The notes beneath the pieces were generated by a model. It was given only the letters and a program-made list of their open reading frames with translations. It had not been told where the DNA came from and did no database searches. A program made the translations under genes and the position numbers. Positions 12,407-24,239 of a stretch of DNA of 64,000 nt are shown in pieces (the first letter of the stretch is position 1; each line of letters begins with the position of its first letter). The stretch covers positions 5,467,001 through 5,531,000 of the forward strand of contig JAWHQI010000165.1 of NCBI GenBank assembly GCA_033032865.1, written 5' to 3'. This DNA comes from Dactylorhiza incarnata. Taxonomy: Eukaryota > Streptophyta > Magnoliopsida > Asparagales > Orchidaceae.

Positions 12407-12599
12407 ATCTCCCCATATTTATCTTAACAAATTTTACAAATTATTTAAAGTGATTTTACACATACATTGACATAACCACAAATTCAAACCAAACATACAT
12501 AGACAATATGATATGGTAGAATGAAATATATTTGATATAACGGCATATCTGATTTGATATAACTGAATGTTTATCAGAGAAAATTACCAAAGACATGAA

Positions 12600-14183
12600 T
12601 TACTTTTTCTCCTTGAGGAAAGTTGTCAAGGCCTCATAGACCTTCCTGGATTTTCTCTCCACATAATTGTAGTTTGTTGGAATGGCTTTTTCTGGGTTCT
12701 TCTGAATTCTTGCATATCTCTTGAAAAGTTTTTCCAACTCAACTTCTATTCTAGGATACACATCTTCTAGCTTTGATCCCAAGCTGATAACTTTAGCAGT
12801 CAGAAAATTGATTTCTTCTAGGTCAATATCCTCATCATCGGGATCTGGTACCATTAAAGTTGTCTGAGGAAGACCTGAAACAGGAGCTTTTTTGAAAGTA
12901 ATTCTTTTGATATGGTAAGTCCTCTAAGTCTTGATTGATTCCAAGACACCCTTTATACCTTGTTTACCTTTCTCTTCCTTGAATTTAGTCTGAGGGTTTT
13001 TTGCAATATATTTAGAAAGATTAAACAGAGTGCTGGGAATCTTGAATGCCTCTTCTAATTGTTCTTTTTCCACAACCTTTATACCCTTATTCAGCCTTTC
13101 AATGAACAATCTTCTCTTCTTCTTTAGCTCTCTTTGAGAAGCTTCAAATCAATATTTATCTTTTTTTTCTGATTTCATTTAGAGCATTATCAAGCTTTGG
13201 ATCAACATATTCCTTCATTATATTTTCAGGAATATCAACTTTCTTATAAGTCCTGTAATAAGATTTGTCCTTTTTGAATTGCTTCCTCTGTTCCTTTGTG
13301 CATTTTTTTCATATGGGTATGTTTCTTCCATGACCTCTTCCCCTTGTATCTCTTCCTCTGAAATTCTTTCCCTTACCTCTCCCATGTATGGAGGTCTTAC
13401 TCTGAAAGCAAGTGCATGGGAAGTTAGAGTGGGTGCTGGAGAAAGCTGAGCTGGTGGTGGAGAGGATGGTACAGATTCAGGTACCTAGTCAGCAGACTCA
13501 GATAATGGAATAGATGCAGAGACCTGGTCAACAGGCTTGACTGGGGATGGAGATGTTGTAGACTCTTTAGAGTAGGTCCAGAACCCCTTTGCCTTAGGGA
13601 TGGAAAGATCAGTTGACTCATGTTGTTGTTGGATACTCTTCAAGTAACCAATGTCATCTGAAAGGAGATCACTCACCCCTAGTCTTGAAGACTCCCCCTG
13701 TATTAAGGGCAGGGTTCTCAGAGGAGAAGAAGATGTTGGGAGTAAAAGAAGCTTGGAGGTGATGGCAGGCTCTCCTTCGGACACAAAAGATAGAGGGAGA
13801 GTTGTAGTGTATACTGAGTGTTGAGTTGGCTGCCTGCTGATAGACTTCTCCCCCTGCTTTATATCGTTGAACAAAGATATAAGGACTTCGGCAGGCAAAA
13901 TTGACAATCTCACCTCTGCATAAAGGGCCTTGATTTCAGTCGTGAGGTCTCGCAACCTCCTGTATTGGGCGCACAGCCTGCGATAGCAATCCCTCGAGAA
14001 GTCGAGGTAAAGAGCACTGAACTGAGATAGTAGAGTTTCGAGGGCAAGATCAACTGCTTCGAGAACATCTCTTTGATTCGAGAGAGACGCCATTGAAATC
14101 ATGTGAGTACCTGCAGAGAAACAGAAAAAGAGAAGTAGACGGGCGAATGGAGGAGAGTGAAAGGGAGAGAAGTTGTAAAGCAC
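12600..14183 (-). pseudogene. E3 post-pol ORF (envelope-position protein), broken
   Basis: It lies between RNase H and the 3' LTR, where Sireviruses may carry an envelope-like gene. The N-terminal part (start ATG near 14091, MASLSNQRDVLEAVDLALET, helical) runs to 13485. The C-terminal part (12600-12854) is acidic then helical: PDPDDEDIDLEEIN, ending in KEKK. It pairs with E4 at 29764-31215, about 56 of 84 residues identical at the C-terminus by eye. A short middle fragment is at 12924-13109. No transmembrane segment is evident after the real start; the hydrophobic stretch before the ATG is probably non-coding. Just before the start the minus strand reads TTTCTGTTTCTCTGCAG, a good splice acceptor. 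Function unknown. Confidence 0.72.
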
Positions 14184-14216
14184 AGTAAGGCCAAATTCCT
14201 GAGTTGCTATGAGTAG

Positions 14217-14460
14217 ATGAATCGTCGCAACTTAAGGTTATATTCGAAGTAACGTCGAAAAGAGAAGTCGATGTAGCGTTGATAAGAATTTGACGTAGCT
14301 CCGAATATAGTTCACCAACCATGATGTCGACGTAAGCGTCGATATACATTCGACGCTATGGCGAGTGCTATTCAAAGGAACTATCCCAATCTGCTCTCGA
14401 AGCTAACGTCGAGTAGAAATCGATGGTGCGTCGATTATTACTCGACACAACATTGTTACA
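14217..14460 (-). repeat. E3 internal TCGACG word cluster upstream of the post-pol ORF
   Basis: Many GTCGA/TCGAC words, often paired as inverted copies about 8-10 bp apart (for example CGTCGATTATTACTCGAC). It is the same word as in this family's LTR U3. It sits between RNase H and the post-pol start, overlapping the degenerate RNase H end. Confidence 0.75.
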
Positions 14461-16263
14461 ACAAATTTTTGTGGAAATTTTGTTGTTTTTCCCAGCAATA
14501 CCTTTCTATGGAATATAAGTTTGAATACATAGTATAGTGGGAGTGTCTCGAGGGCTCTATCAAGCATTCCCAGTGCATTGATGAAGAACTTGTGCTTACT
14601 TTCATCAAGTGGCTTAGTGAAAATGTCAGCCCTTTGAAGATCAGTGGAAATGTATTGAAGGTTGATCTTACCCTTCTCAACATTGTCCCTGAGAAAGTGG
14701 TGTCTTATCTCTATGTGCTTAGTTCTGCTGTGGAAAACAGGATTGGAAGCTATAAAAATAGCACTAGAGCTGTCATAGAATATTGTGGAATTGCCAAGAG
14801 AAAAGTTGTAATCTAACAACTGATTTTGCATCCACACTATTTGTGAGCAACAACTTCCTGCAGCTATATACTCAGCTTCAACTTTAGAAGTGGAGACTGT
14901 GGTTTGCTTCTTGCTAAACCATGAGATCAGTCTAGCACCCATGAACTGACATGTTCCTGAGGTGCTTTTTCTATCCACCCTGCATCCAACATAGTCTCCA
15001 TCTGAATAACCTACTAATTCAAATCTAGATTTAGTTGGATACCACAAGCCAAGTTCAGGTGTACCCTTTAAATATCTGAGTATCCTTTTTATAGAACTCA
15101 TGTGGGATTCCTTGGGGTCAACCTGAAACCTAGCACATATACAGGTAGCAAACATTCTATCTAGTCTGCTGGCTATTAGGTAGAGAAGAGAGCCAATGGA
15201 TGCTCTGTTAGTTTTCTGATCAAAGGACTTACCTTTTTTATCTCTATCTAAAACAGCATTAGTATCCATGTGGTTTTCATAACAGAGGCATTTTCCATCC
15301 CAAACCTCTTGATGAATTCTCTTGTATACTTGGATTGAGATATGAAAATGCCATCTGCATTCTGCCTCATTTTAAGGCCAATGAAATAGGATAGTTCCCC
15401 CATGCTACTCATTTCAAATCTTGATTGCATTTGGTAAGCAAACCTTTTGCATAGAGATTGATCTATTGATCCAAATATAATGTCATCTACATATATTTGT
15501 ACTAGCAAAAGTTGATTCTTATGTGCTCTTGTGAAGAGTGTTTTATCCACTTTCCCTCTTTCAAAGGAGTGTTCCAGAAGGAAAGTGGATAAGGTCTCAT
15601 ACCAAGCTCTTGGAGCTTGCTTGAGGCCATACAGTGTGTTATCTAACCTATATACAAAAGAGGGAAAAGATGGTTTGACAAAACCCGGGGGCTGCTCCAC
15701 ATACACTTCTTCCTAAAGAGTTCCATTAGGAATGCACTCATCATATCCATCTGATAAACATTAATCTACATGTGAGTTGCATATGCAAGGAACATTCTGA
15801 TGGCCTTCAGCCTTGCCACTGGAGAAAATGTCTGGTTGAAGTCAATCCCCTCCTCTTGTCTATATCCTTGGGCCACAAGTCTGTCCTTATTCCTGATTAT
15901 GACTCCTGTTGAATCCATTTTGTTTATGAATACCCATTTAGTGCCAATGACTGGGTAATTCTTTGGCCTTTCAACCAATGTCCAGACCTTGTTCCTCTCA
16001 AACTGTGTTAGCTCTTCTTGCATAGCAGATATCCAGTGAGTATCACTATCTGCTTCTTCAAACTTCTTGGGTTCATATTGAGAGAGAAAACATTGCAATA
16101 TTGTTTCATGTGTGAGATGTTTCCTTGTCTTGACTCCAACTGTCAAATCTCCTATAACTTGTGTTGAAGGATGATCCTTTAGAGTCATCCTGGATCTTTT
16201 TGACTTATATAGGAGATTATCTTCTTCCCGATGAACCACTTGCTCTTCTTCCTGAAGAACCAC
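14403..16263 (-). pseudogene. E3 reverse transcriptase and RNase H
   Basis: Copies RNA into cDNA and removes the RNA strand. Minus-strand frames: 15766-16263 (N-terminal reverse transcriptase, [24 protein letters not shown]), 15248-15706 (palm, [12 protein letters not shown] and the catalytic YVDD at about 15482-15493), and 14403-15269 (RNase H, EAEYIAAGSCCSQ, SRTKHIEIRHHF, ADIFTKPLDESKHKF). Stops or shifts near 15710-15765 and 15250-15290 break it. Positions 16264-16573 hold the degenerate acidic linker after integrase. Closely related to E4, which shares its breakpoints only in part. Confidence 0.92.
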
Positions 16264-16573
16264 TTGCTCAGTGACATTGGGAGCTTCATCTTCATTAACT
16301 AGAATGATCTCAGGGGTTGGTATCTCAGGTGTTCTGAGTTCCTCTTCATCTGCTGCAGAATCTTCATCTGAATCAGTGTCAATTTTCTGTTTTTCCTTTG
16401 TCTTGACACACTTATGGATGATCCATGATGCTTAGCCTTTCAACTTGATCTTCTAGCTGATCTTCTTCCTACAAAATAGTGCTGGTGGAAGTTTCCTTCC
16501 CCTTATAAAACATGTTAGTTTCATCAAATACTACATGCAAAGACTCCTCAATCTTGAGAAAGCTCTTATTATA

Positions 16574-17690
16574 TCACCTATAGGCCTTGCTTGATGAGGA
16601 ATATCCGAAAAGTATCCCATCATCAGCCTTCTTATCAAATTTTGCAAGATGACTTTTCCCATTGTTGAGGATAAAGCAAGTACAACCAAAAATCCTAAAG
16701 TACGTTACTATATGTGCCTTTCCCTTCAGTAACTCATAGGGAGTATTCAACTTTGTCTTGTAGATGAGACTTCTATTCAGAACATAGTTGGAAGTATTCA
16801 CTACCTCAGCCCCAAAGGACTTTGGCAAGTTGGATTCAGCCAATAATGTCCTACCTGATTCAATTAGGGTTCTATTTTTCCTTTAAGCCACCCCATTTTG
16901 TTGGGGGGTTCTAGGAGCTGAAAAGTTTTGTCTTATCCCTACATCCTCACAGAATCTACACATTAACTGATTCTCAAACTCAATACCATGATCACTTCTG
17001 ATCACAACAACCTGAGTATTGAATTCAGATTGAATCTGTCTAATGAATCTTGAGAGGATCTTGAAGGTGTCTAACATAGCTTTTAGAAAGAACACCCAGC
17101 TAAACCTAGAAAAGTCATCAACAGTGACTACGGTATAGGACTTACCTGCTAATCTCTGAGTGGAGATAGGACCAAATAGGTCCATGTGCAACAGGAATAG
17201 GATTCTGGGGGAATCATTCTTACCAATTTGTTTGAATGATGATTTGATCTGCTTTCCTTATTGGCAGGCTCTACAGGGATGGTCTTTATTGAACTTACCT
17301 GTTGGTAAGCCTCTTACTAGGTTAAGCTTAGAGAGTTTGGCAATGGTCTTAAAGTTAAGATGACCAAGTCTCCTATGCCACAACTCATTGATTTCTACCT
17401 GGGAGTTAAACAAGTAGATCTCTGACTTTGTATACTTAAAGTCTACATCATAAACCTTACCTTTCCTAAGACCAATCAATACTATTTTGTTAGATATAGA
17501 ACTAACTATATGACACAAAGACTTAGTGAATACAACTTTGTATTCATCATCACACAATTGGCTAATACTAATTAGATTTTGTTGGAGACCTTCAACATAA
17601 GCTACCTTAGAAAAGGAGACTTCCCCAATCCTGAGCAGACCATACCCTTTGGTTTGACCAGAGTGGGAATTCCCAAAGATAACCTTTTAA
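16574..17690 (-). pseudogene. E3 integrase with protease C-terminal remnant
   Basis: Reading leftward from 17690: VIFGNSHSGQTKGYG and VAYVEGLQQNLISISQLC (protease C-terminal part and linker; the catalytic DSG is absent), pre-integrase HRRLGHLNFKTIAKL (17258-17557), then the core with D (MHMDLFGP), D (IRSDHGIEFENQ) and APRTPQQNGVA (16883-17191). The frame breaks at the third acidic residue and continues in 16574-16843 (LPKSFGAEVVNTSNYVLNR, FRIFGCTCFILNNGKS). Sequence between 17690 and the primer site (about 60 bp) is not gag. Confidence 0.88.
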
Positions 17691-17751
17691 TAAAGAAAAG
17701 AGAGTAGGAGATCTTTTGATCACGGTGTTAACCTATTAATGATCAACCTCC

Positions 17752-17763
17752 CTCTGATTCCAA
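17752..17763 (-). promoter_or_regulatory. E3 primer-binding site (mutated tRNA-Met type)
   Basis: The minus strand reads TTGGAATCAGAG next to the LTR, one base from TTGGTATCAGAG. It supports 17765 as the LTR edge and the minus orientation. Confidence 0.8.
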
Positions 17764-17764
17764 T

Positions 17765-19455
17765 TGAAAGTGCACAATGTTCCTCTGAGAATTCTCTAGA
17801 GGGGTGTGAATAGAGATTTAAAATATTTTCCATTCTTTTTATGCACACATAATTAAAGGCAATTGTTATAAGCACGCCAGTTGTAGATCTCAACTAGATC
17901 TACAATTTTCGTGTTGAACACTACTCCTAAAAATACATGTACAAGGCATATTTTTAAAAGGCGCATAATAACTCATAGAAATTGGTGTGCGAATAGCCAA
18001 AACTGGTGTGCTTATAACAATTGCCAAATAAAAATGTTAAGGTATTATGCAATCAACAAATACAAAAGGCAGAATAAATGAAATAAAGTTTGCTGAAATA
18101 AACACAGAATAAGTAAATGAGATAGCACAAAAAATCACAGAGCATAGACACCGGAATTTTATAGAGGTTCCCCAATATGTGGGTAGTCCTCTCTTCTACC
18201 TCCCTAGTAGGATTGCACAATGTGTGTCTGAGTCTTTAGATAAGGAGACTCTTATAACCACTGAATCCTTTGGAAGAGGGATTAATAAAACTCTTTATAG
18301 GAAATAGTAGGAACAAAATAAGAGGGAGAAGAAAAGAATTATGTTCTTAGAATTCTTCAGAAGCTCTAATGCTGCTTCTGTCTTTCTTTCACTGGATCTG
18401 TAATGATGAACCCTTGCTTATGATAGTAATGATTTGCAAGGGTTGTTTTGCTTTATCCTTTTCTCTCAGCGCTTCTTGTAATCCAGCTGCTGTATGATGA
18501 TGAAGAAGAAGTAGCTGTATATATTCCTGTGCAGAGAGAGCACTTCTCTATATCTGTTTTTAGGGTTTTAGGAGGAAGAAGATGAAGACCCTATTCGACA
18601 GGAAGAATAATGTAATTACTCTTCTTGTTTTCTTCTCCTCTTTTTGCATATTTATTCTTTATGATTGGGATTTCAAAAGCCTTTCTTCTTTTGGGCTGTC
18701 CTGAAAAGGAATTCACCTAATTTCCTTTCTTCTTTTGTTCTCGACCCGTCAATCCATTTTGAATACCTTCCAAAGATGATGTGTTGTGTCCTGGAAAGAT
18801 CCATATCTTTCTTGGCAATAAATGAGCCATTGGAGAAGAGTCTCTAGCCCGGTGGTCCTTCTGAAAAGGTCTCAAAAGGACAGCTGAAAACACTTCCTTT
18901 TTTTGACTGTATTCGATGCTACATTGACTTAATCAATCTTCATGTCGACGCACATCTGAGTTCTTATCGATGTTGCTTTGAATTCCTTCTTAGCTTTAGC
19001 TGAACTCAGATGTCAATGTCTCGTCGATTCCTTATCGACGTATCCGTCGAGTTGAAGCCATGGACTTTAGCTTTTATTTTCTGCGTCAAATTGTAGTCGA
19101 AGTTGCATCGATTTCTGGGATGGCTTTGATAAGCTCTTCCTTCTGCATCGAGTTCCTTTCAACATTGCGTCAACTTGACTTATACTTCGACAGACTAAAT
19201 AATTTGCTTCGACTTGTAGTCTGAGTTACGTCGATATCAATTCCAAGTTGCATCGACTATTATTCGACGTAAGTCTTAACTTAACTTATTTTGTGATTGT
19301 CTTGACTTGGCCTTGACACTCTAAGGTGAGTGTGACATCCTAAGACATTTATTGACCAATTTACCCTTACTATACAATATGGGTAATATAACCTAAGAAG
19401 TAAAATCACTTATAGTTAATTTGTTAAGTTAAATCAAAAGGAGTTTTTCCCAATA
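17765..19455 (-). repeat. E3 5' LTR, enlarged by a MITE
   Basis: 1,691 bp, homologous to 10833-12406. It is longer because of the insertion at 17858-18025, partly offset by loss of 33-bp repeat copies (one remains near 18230). The outer end reads CCCAATA, where relatives have CCCAACA. TCGACG cluster at about 18905-19270. Confidence 0.9.
17858..18025 (+). mobile_element. 168-bp MITE inside the E3 5' LTR
   Basis: Absent from the three sister LTRs. Terminal inverted repeats begin GGCAATTGTTATAAGCAC on both ends, and 24 of the first 25 bases match. Flanks are TAATTAAA and AAATAAAA, against CAATAAAA in the empty sister LTR, consistent with a decayed 8-bp target duplication (hAT-like), though AT-richness makes this uncertain. 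It has inner inverted words (TAGATCTCAACTAGATCTA) and no coding capacity. Strand is arbitrary. Confidence 0.82.
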
Positions 19456-20052
19456 GAAGACTACATGATCTTCTAACTATTTGTCCAATCTAGTTCCATA
19501 AGTCAAAAAGATGTCAAAATTCAGATTTCCATCCTTTTCCATACAATAAAATCATATATGAGCCAATTAAAATAATTTCTTATAAATTTGGGAATTACTA
19601 ATTTTGAACATGATGTACCATTTATCATAGGCCAATAAGTCTAAGAAAAATTCAAGAAACTAGTTATGGTCTAAGATGAAGTTCAGCTAAATTTCATAAT
19701 TTTTCTCCATAATATAATTCGAGAAAATTAATTAAATGTCCCAGGGTGCTAATTACAATTTGTGAAGGATCTACTAGTTTTAATCATCATAATGTTGTAA
19801 ATAAATTTCCAGATGTTCAAATCACCCTAAAATGGATTCCAGCAAAGATTGGCATTTTTCTTGTAACAATAATTCGTCAATAATGAATAAATCAAAATTG
19901 TCACCTAGTTCTACAATATGAAAGAACTACTGTAAATCTTCAGAAAATAAATATAACAAATTTCTCAGAGCATTATCATGATCACATAAGTTCACTCACC
20001 AAGTTTTATAATTTTCCAGTTCCATAGTTCAACATTATCAATTAATCAATGC
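19456..20052 (+). repeat. LTR-T, segment 2 of 3
   Basis: AT-rich, non-coding. Lies between the E3 target duplication and the solo LTR target duplication. No known protein or RNA gene seen. Confidence 0.5.
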
Positions 20053-21596
20053 TGAAAGTGCACAGTGTAAAAAAATTTAAGTATTGTGCACCCAGCAAAA
20101 CCAAAGACAGAATAAAGTATAAACAGATTGCTAAAAATAAACACAGAAAAACTAAAGTATGGACAACATAGAAAATCACACACAAAGACACAGGAATTGT
20201 ATAGAGTTTCCCCAAAATGTGGGTACTCCTCTCTTCTACCTCCCTTGTAGAATTGCATAACCTGTGCCTGAGTCTTTTGATAAGGAGACTCTTAGAACAA
20301 CTGAGTCTTTTGTTCAGGAGACTCTTAGAACCACCGAGTCTTTTGATAAGGAGACTCTTAGAACCATTGTGTCTTTTGAGAAGGAGACTCTTAGAACCAT
20401 TGAATCCTTTGGAAGAGGGATTAATAAAGCTCTTTACAGTTGGAGGAAAAAGTAAGAAGAAAGGAAGAAGAAGACAGAATTATGTGTTTCAGAATTCTTC
20501 AGAAGCACTTCTGCTGCTTCTGTCTTTCACAGGATCTGAAATGATGAACCCCTGCTTATGATACTGATGATTGCAAGGGTAATTTGATTTGATCCTTCTC
20601 TATGAATACTTCTTGAAGACTGGTTGCTATAAGATGAAGAATATGAAGTAGCTCTTTTCTTTTTACTGTGCTGAGAGAAGACTTGTTCTTGTCTTAGGGT
20701 TTTTGGAGAAAGAAGAAGAACACCCAATTCGACAGACAAGAATGATAATAATTCTGGGTTTTTCTCTTCTTCTCTTTTGCATACTTATGTTGTATGATTG
20801 GGATTTCAAATCCTTTCTTCTTTTGGGTTGTCCAAAAAAGGAATTCTTTTGGGACACCTAAATTTCTTTTCCCCTTTTGTTCCCTACCCGTCCATCAGTT
20901 TTGAATATCTTCCAAGAATGATTTGCTGAGTCCTGAATACTCCATTCCATTCTTGGCAATAAGCGAGCCATTGGAGAACTGTATTTAGTCTTGTGGTCCT
21001 TCTGAAAAGGTCTTAAAAGAACACCAGAAAAAGCCTCCTTTTTCTGACTGTATTCGACGTAGCGTCGAATTAAATTTCTTTCTTATTGACACACCTCTGA
21101 GTTCTTATCGGAGTTGCTTCGAATTCCTTCTTAGCTCTAGCAGAACTCAGATATCGACGTTGCGCCAATTACCAATCGACTTATCTGTCGAGTTGAAGAC
21201 TTGGACTTTGAGCTTTAACTTCTGCATCGAATTGTAGTCGAAGTTGCGTCGACTTCTTGGATGGCATCAGCAAGCTCTTCCTTCTGCGTCGAGTTCCTTT
21301 CGACGTTGCATCGACTTGAATTATACGTCGACAGGCTGAATAAGTTGCTTTGACTTCTAGTCAGAGTTGCATTGATATCAAGTCGAAGTTGCGTCGACCA
21401 TTATTCAACGCAAGTCTTAACTTAACTTATTTTGTGATTGTCTTGACTTGGCCTTAACACTCTAAGGTGAGTATGACATCCTAAGACATCTAATGACCAA
21501 TTTACCCTTACTATACAATTTGGGTAATACAACCTAAGAGGTAACATCACCTATAGATAATTTGTTAAGTTAAATCAAAAGGAGTTTTTCCCAACA
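20053..21596 (-). mobile_element. Solo LTR of the E3/E4 copia family
   Basis: 1,544 bp from TGAAAGTGCACAGTG to TTTTTCCCAACA, homologous to both E3 LTRs. Perfect 5-bp target duplication AATGC at 20048-20052 and 21597-21601. With no interior, it is the product of recombination between two LTRs of one element. Contains four 33-bp repeats (20270-20401) and a TCGACG cluster (about 21050-21410). Confidence 0.95.
20270..20401 (+). repeat. 33-bp minisatellite in the solo LTR (four copies)
   Basis: Unit begins GAGTCTTTTGATAAGGAGAC and each unit carries the inverted pair GAGTCT...AGACTC. Sister LTRs have three copies (11120-11218), one (about 18230) and about five (32596-32771). The repeating peptide it could encode is an accident of the repeat. 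Confidence 0.88.
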
Positions 21597-22221
21597 AATG
21601 CCAACACTAAAATTTCACTTTAGGATGGAAGTGTGGTATTTACTCAGTAATTAATTCTAATAAATTTATAGTGGTCACTAATCATCTCACAAGTCCAACT
21701 ACTCAATTATATAATTTTCCAGTTTCATTAAGTCAACATTATGATTTAATCCATGAAATCATTAAAATTTCACCTTGTGAAGGAAGTATCATAAATATTC
21801 TACAAATAATTTTGATAAAATTTCCAGAGAATACAAATGGCCTCGTAAGTCTAATTACCTAATTTCATCCAACTCTAAATAAATTAACTTACATAAAGAC
21901 AGGATAAAGTAGATTGGGGTAATTTGAATAATTAATTAATAAGAGTCAATATTATTTCTAAAAATTCCACTAAAAATCTAAAGAGTGTAATCTTACTCTT
22001 TTAAGGTAATCGCAGAGTTATATAACACTTCAGAAAGTTTTGACCATAAAATACTTATTTAAGCTCAATGTGACAAAATCACATAAACCCTAATTTCCTA
22101 CGGAAATCAACCACAAGGTTCATGATTTTTCCTGAGATGTGATATCTCATAATACCAAGTGCATGTTTTGAATTTCATAAGAATTGACTAAGGGGAAATT
22201 TTCCATGGTACCTAGGTCTTG

Positions 22222-22750
22222 CATGTGAATTTCCCTCACATGCATGAGTCCAAATGGCCTCAAATTTTTACTAGTGACTATTTATGATCTAATTAACATT
22301 CCACCCAAGATTTGGGTTAATTTGAGTTGATTTAACCATGTAAATCTACTACTACATTGTAGTGTTATATGCACACCAAATTCCCCTTTTACATGCATGT
22401 GGAATACACAAACATAAATAGGTCCAAATGACATTAAATTTTTACCAGGGACAATTCTTGATCGATTTAACATGCCAACCAATATTTGGGTCAATTTGAG
22501 TTGATTTAACCATGTAAATCTAGTACTACATTATAGTGTTATATGCTCACCAATTCCAATCCTACATGGATCTTGCATGTGAAATTCCTTCACATGCACA
22601 AGTCCAATTGGTTCCAAATTTTTACCGGAGGCTTTTAGTGACCTACATTACTATCTATAAAAATTTGGAGTCACTTGGTGTTGTCTAGCCATGTATATTA
22701 CCAATACATGATTTATCAAAATATTGTAAATACCATGGGAAAATGGTTTC
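22222..22750 (+). repeat. Tandem repeat of about 175 bp, three copies, in LTR-T
   Basis: Copies start near 22222, 22391 and 22573. Each runs from an ACATGCA-type word through CAAATTTTTAC to CCATGTAAATCTA and ACATTATAGTG. Copies 1 and 2 share GAGTTGATTTAACCATGTAA exactly; copy 3 is more diverged, and a weak fourth may start near 22918. Confidence 0.75.
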
Positions 22751-24239
22751 GAAAAATTAAAACTTTTTGTACAAATGGTGTAAATATGCATGATATGCCT
22801 TTGGTTAAAATTTTAGCCCCATTCACTCAAGGGTTTGAGAGATATTCATAAAATACCCTCTGAGTTATAAAAATACTATTTCCCATACTAGATTATATTT
22901 TCATGCTAAAAATACTGACATGCATAGGTCCAAAATGGTCCAACATTTTGGAGAGAGACTTTTATTGTCCTAATTGATCTTCCAGAGAAGATTTGATGGA
23001 TTTTGAGTTCATAAAAGTCAAAAATCACCACACGCATGGATTATCAAATATTTTCTATAACTATAGAAAAATGTTATCCAAAAATTCCCATTTTAGGACA
23101 GGAGGTGTATCTAGGGTACATGCATGCATGTACAACATTTCAACCTCATAACATCAACCATTTAAAAGTTATTCGAAAAATATGGGTTGTCCCCTCCTAG
23201 GGACCAGACCCACTAAAACTACCATACAGGGAGTTGTATGGCACCAAATGAGGTGATTTTAATTCCTAAGTAACGTAGACCACAAGGGCGGCCTTTTCAT
23301 GTTTTACTCTTTTCATAAATTTTACCCTAAGAGGCCTTAATTTAAGCATGAATATGTCTGAATATTTGTGACAGAAACCATTTAATACAAAGAAATGATA
23401 TGGCCTACATTTAGCTGATCCTTGATCAAAACCGACGGCATCTGGTCATCCCCTACCTCCAGCCGACGGTCCCGATTAACCCGAGTTGGATCGCCTTCCA
23501 AGGCTATTTCCTGGCCCTTGAGCCATCTCCCTGGCCGGCCACCGCCACCACCACGTGTATTGATCTGGTGGCTATCGGTCGACGGTGGTTTGCCCGACGG
23601 AGATGGTGATTTCCGGCGAACCCGACACTCCTAATTTCATGGAAAAACTCCAAAACTCTCACTTGATCCGACTCTTTTGAGCCCGATTTCTCCACCTAAT
23701 CATCTAGGATACTGGAACAAGGGGAGAGGAGGAGCAATCAAACCATGATAGGGCTTGAGGACGGTTATTCCCTTGGCCGACCATGGTGGCAATTCTCTCT
23801 GGCGAACATGCTCGATCCAGCAATCCTCCATCATTTTCTCCTCTATAAAGCTCTAGCCCGACTCCTTGATGATTTCTAAAGCTAATGGAGACCTCTATTG
23901 AAGGTGGGGGATTGTACTTCTAGGAGTGCCATTACTGCAATTTTCGGCCAAGGCCTTTTCCCAGAAATTCCTTGCCACTTGGCCTCTATGTAGAAATGTA
24001 TTGATGGCAAAAGCTATAAGGAGGTCAGAGAAGATCTTTGGAAGGGAAATTGAAGGTCATATGACATCCCTACCACCAATTCCTCATTTGTCCTATTTGA
24101 ATTTGGCGGAAATTCCCAAATTTCCCTAGTGCATGCTATTGCATGTCAAATTCTAAGGGCTTGGAGGGTCTTTAGGCTAGTGGGTTGTAGGTTGGGTTGT
24201 TCTTGAAGGCTTTAGCCCATTGAAATTGGTTAGCCCTTT

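Larger units (their letters stand above)
10833..19455 (-). mobile_element. E3: Sirevirus-like copia with post-pol ORF, gag deleted
   Basis: Two LTRs (10833-12406 and 17765-19455) flank a minus-strand interior. Near-matching 5-bp target duplications flank the whole: GGAGA (10828-10832) and GAAGA (19456-19460). Interior, 5' to 3' on the minus strand: primer site, protease C-terminal remnant, integrase, reverse transcriptase, RNase H, TCGACG-rich spacer, post-pol ORF. Gag and the catalytic half of protease are missing: coding homology starts about 75 bp inside the primer site. LTRs are clearly diverged and the coding frames broken, so the copy is old. Confidence 0.9.

Noticed and set aside
13485..14183. 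Hydrophobic N-terminus (LLLFFCF) of the E3 post-pol frame as a signal peptide
   Set aside because: It lies upstream of the ATG conserved with E4 and spans the pyrimidine tract of the splice acceptor-like site.
20270..20401. CRISPR-like regular repeats
   Set aside because: Direct tandem repeats without spacers, in a plant LTR.
20264..20455. Open frame with repeated ESFDKETLRT peptide
   Set aside because: It is the 33-bp minisatellite of the solo LTR read in one frame; 33 is a multiple of three, so any frame repeats.
23422..23695. Short overlapping frames on both strands in LTR-T
   Set aside because: GC-richer leader-like part of the LTR; no domain, and no conservation can be shown.
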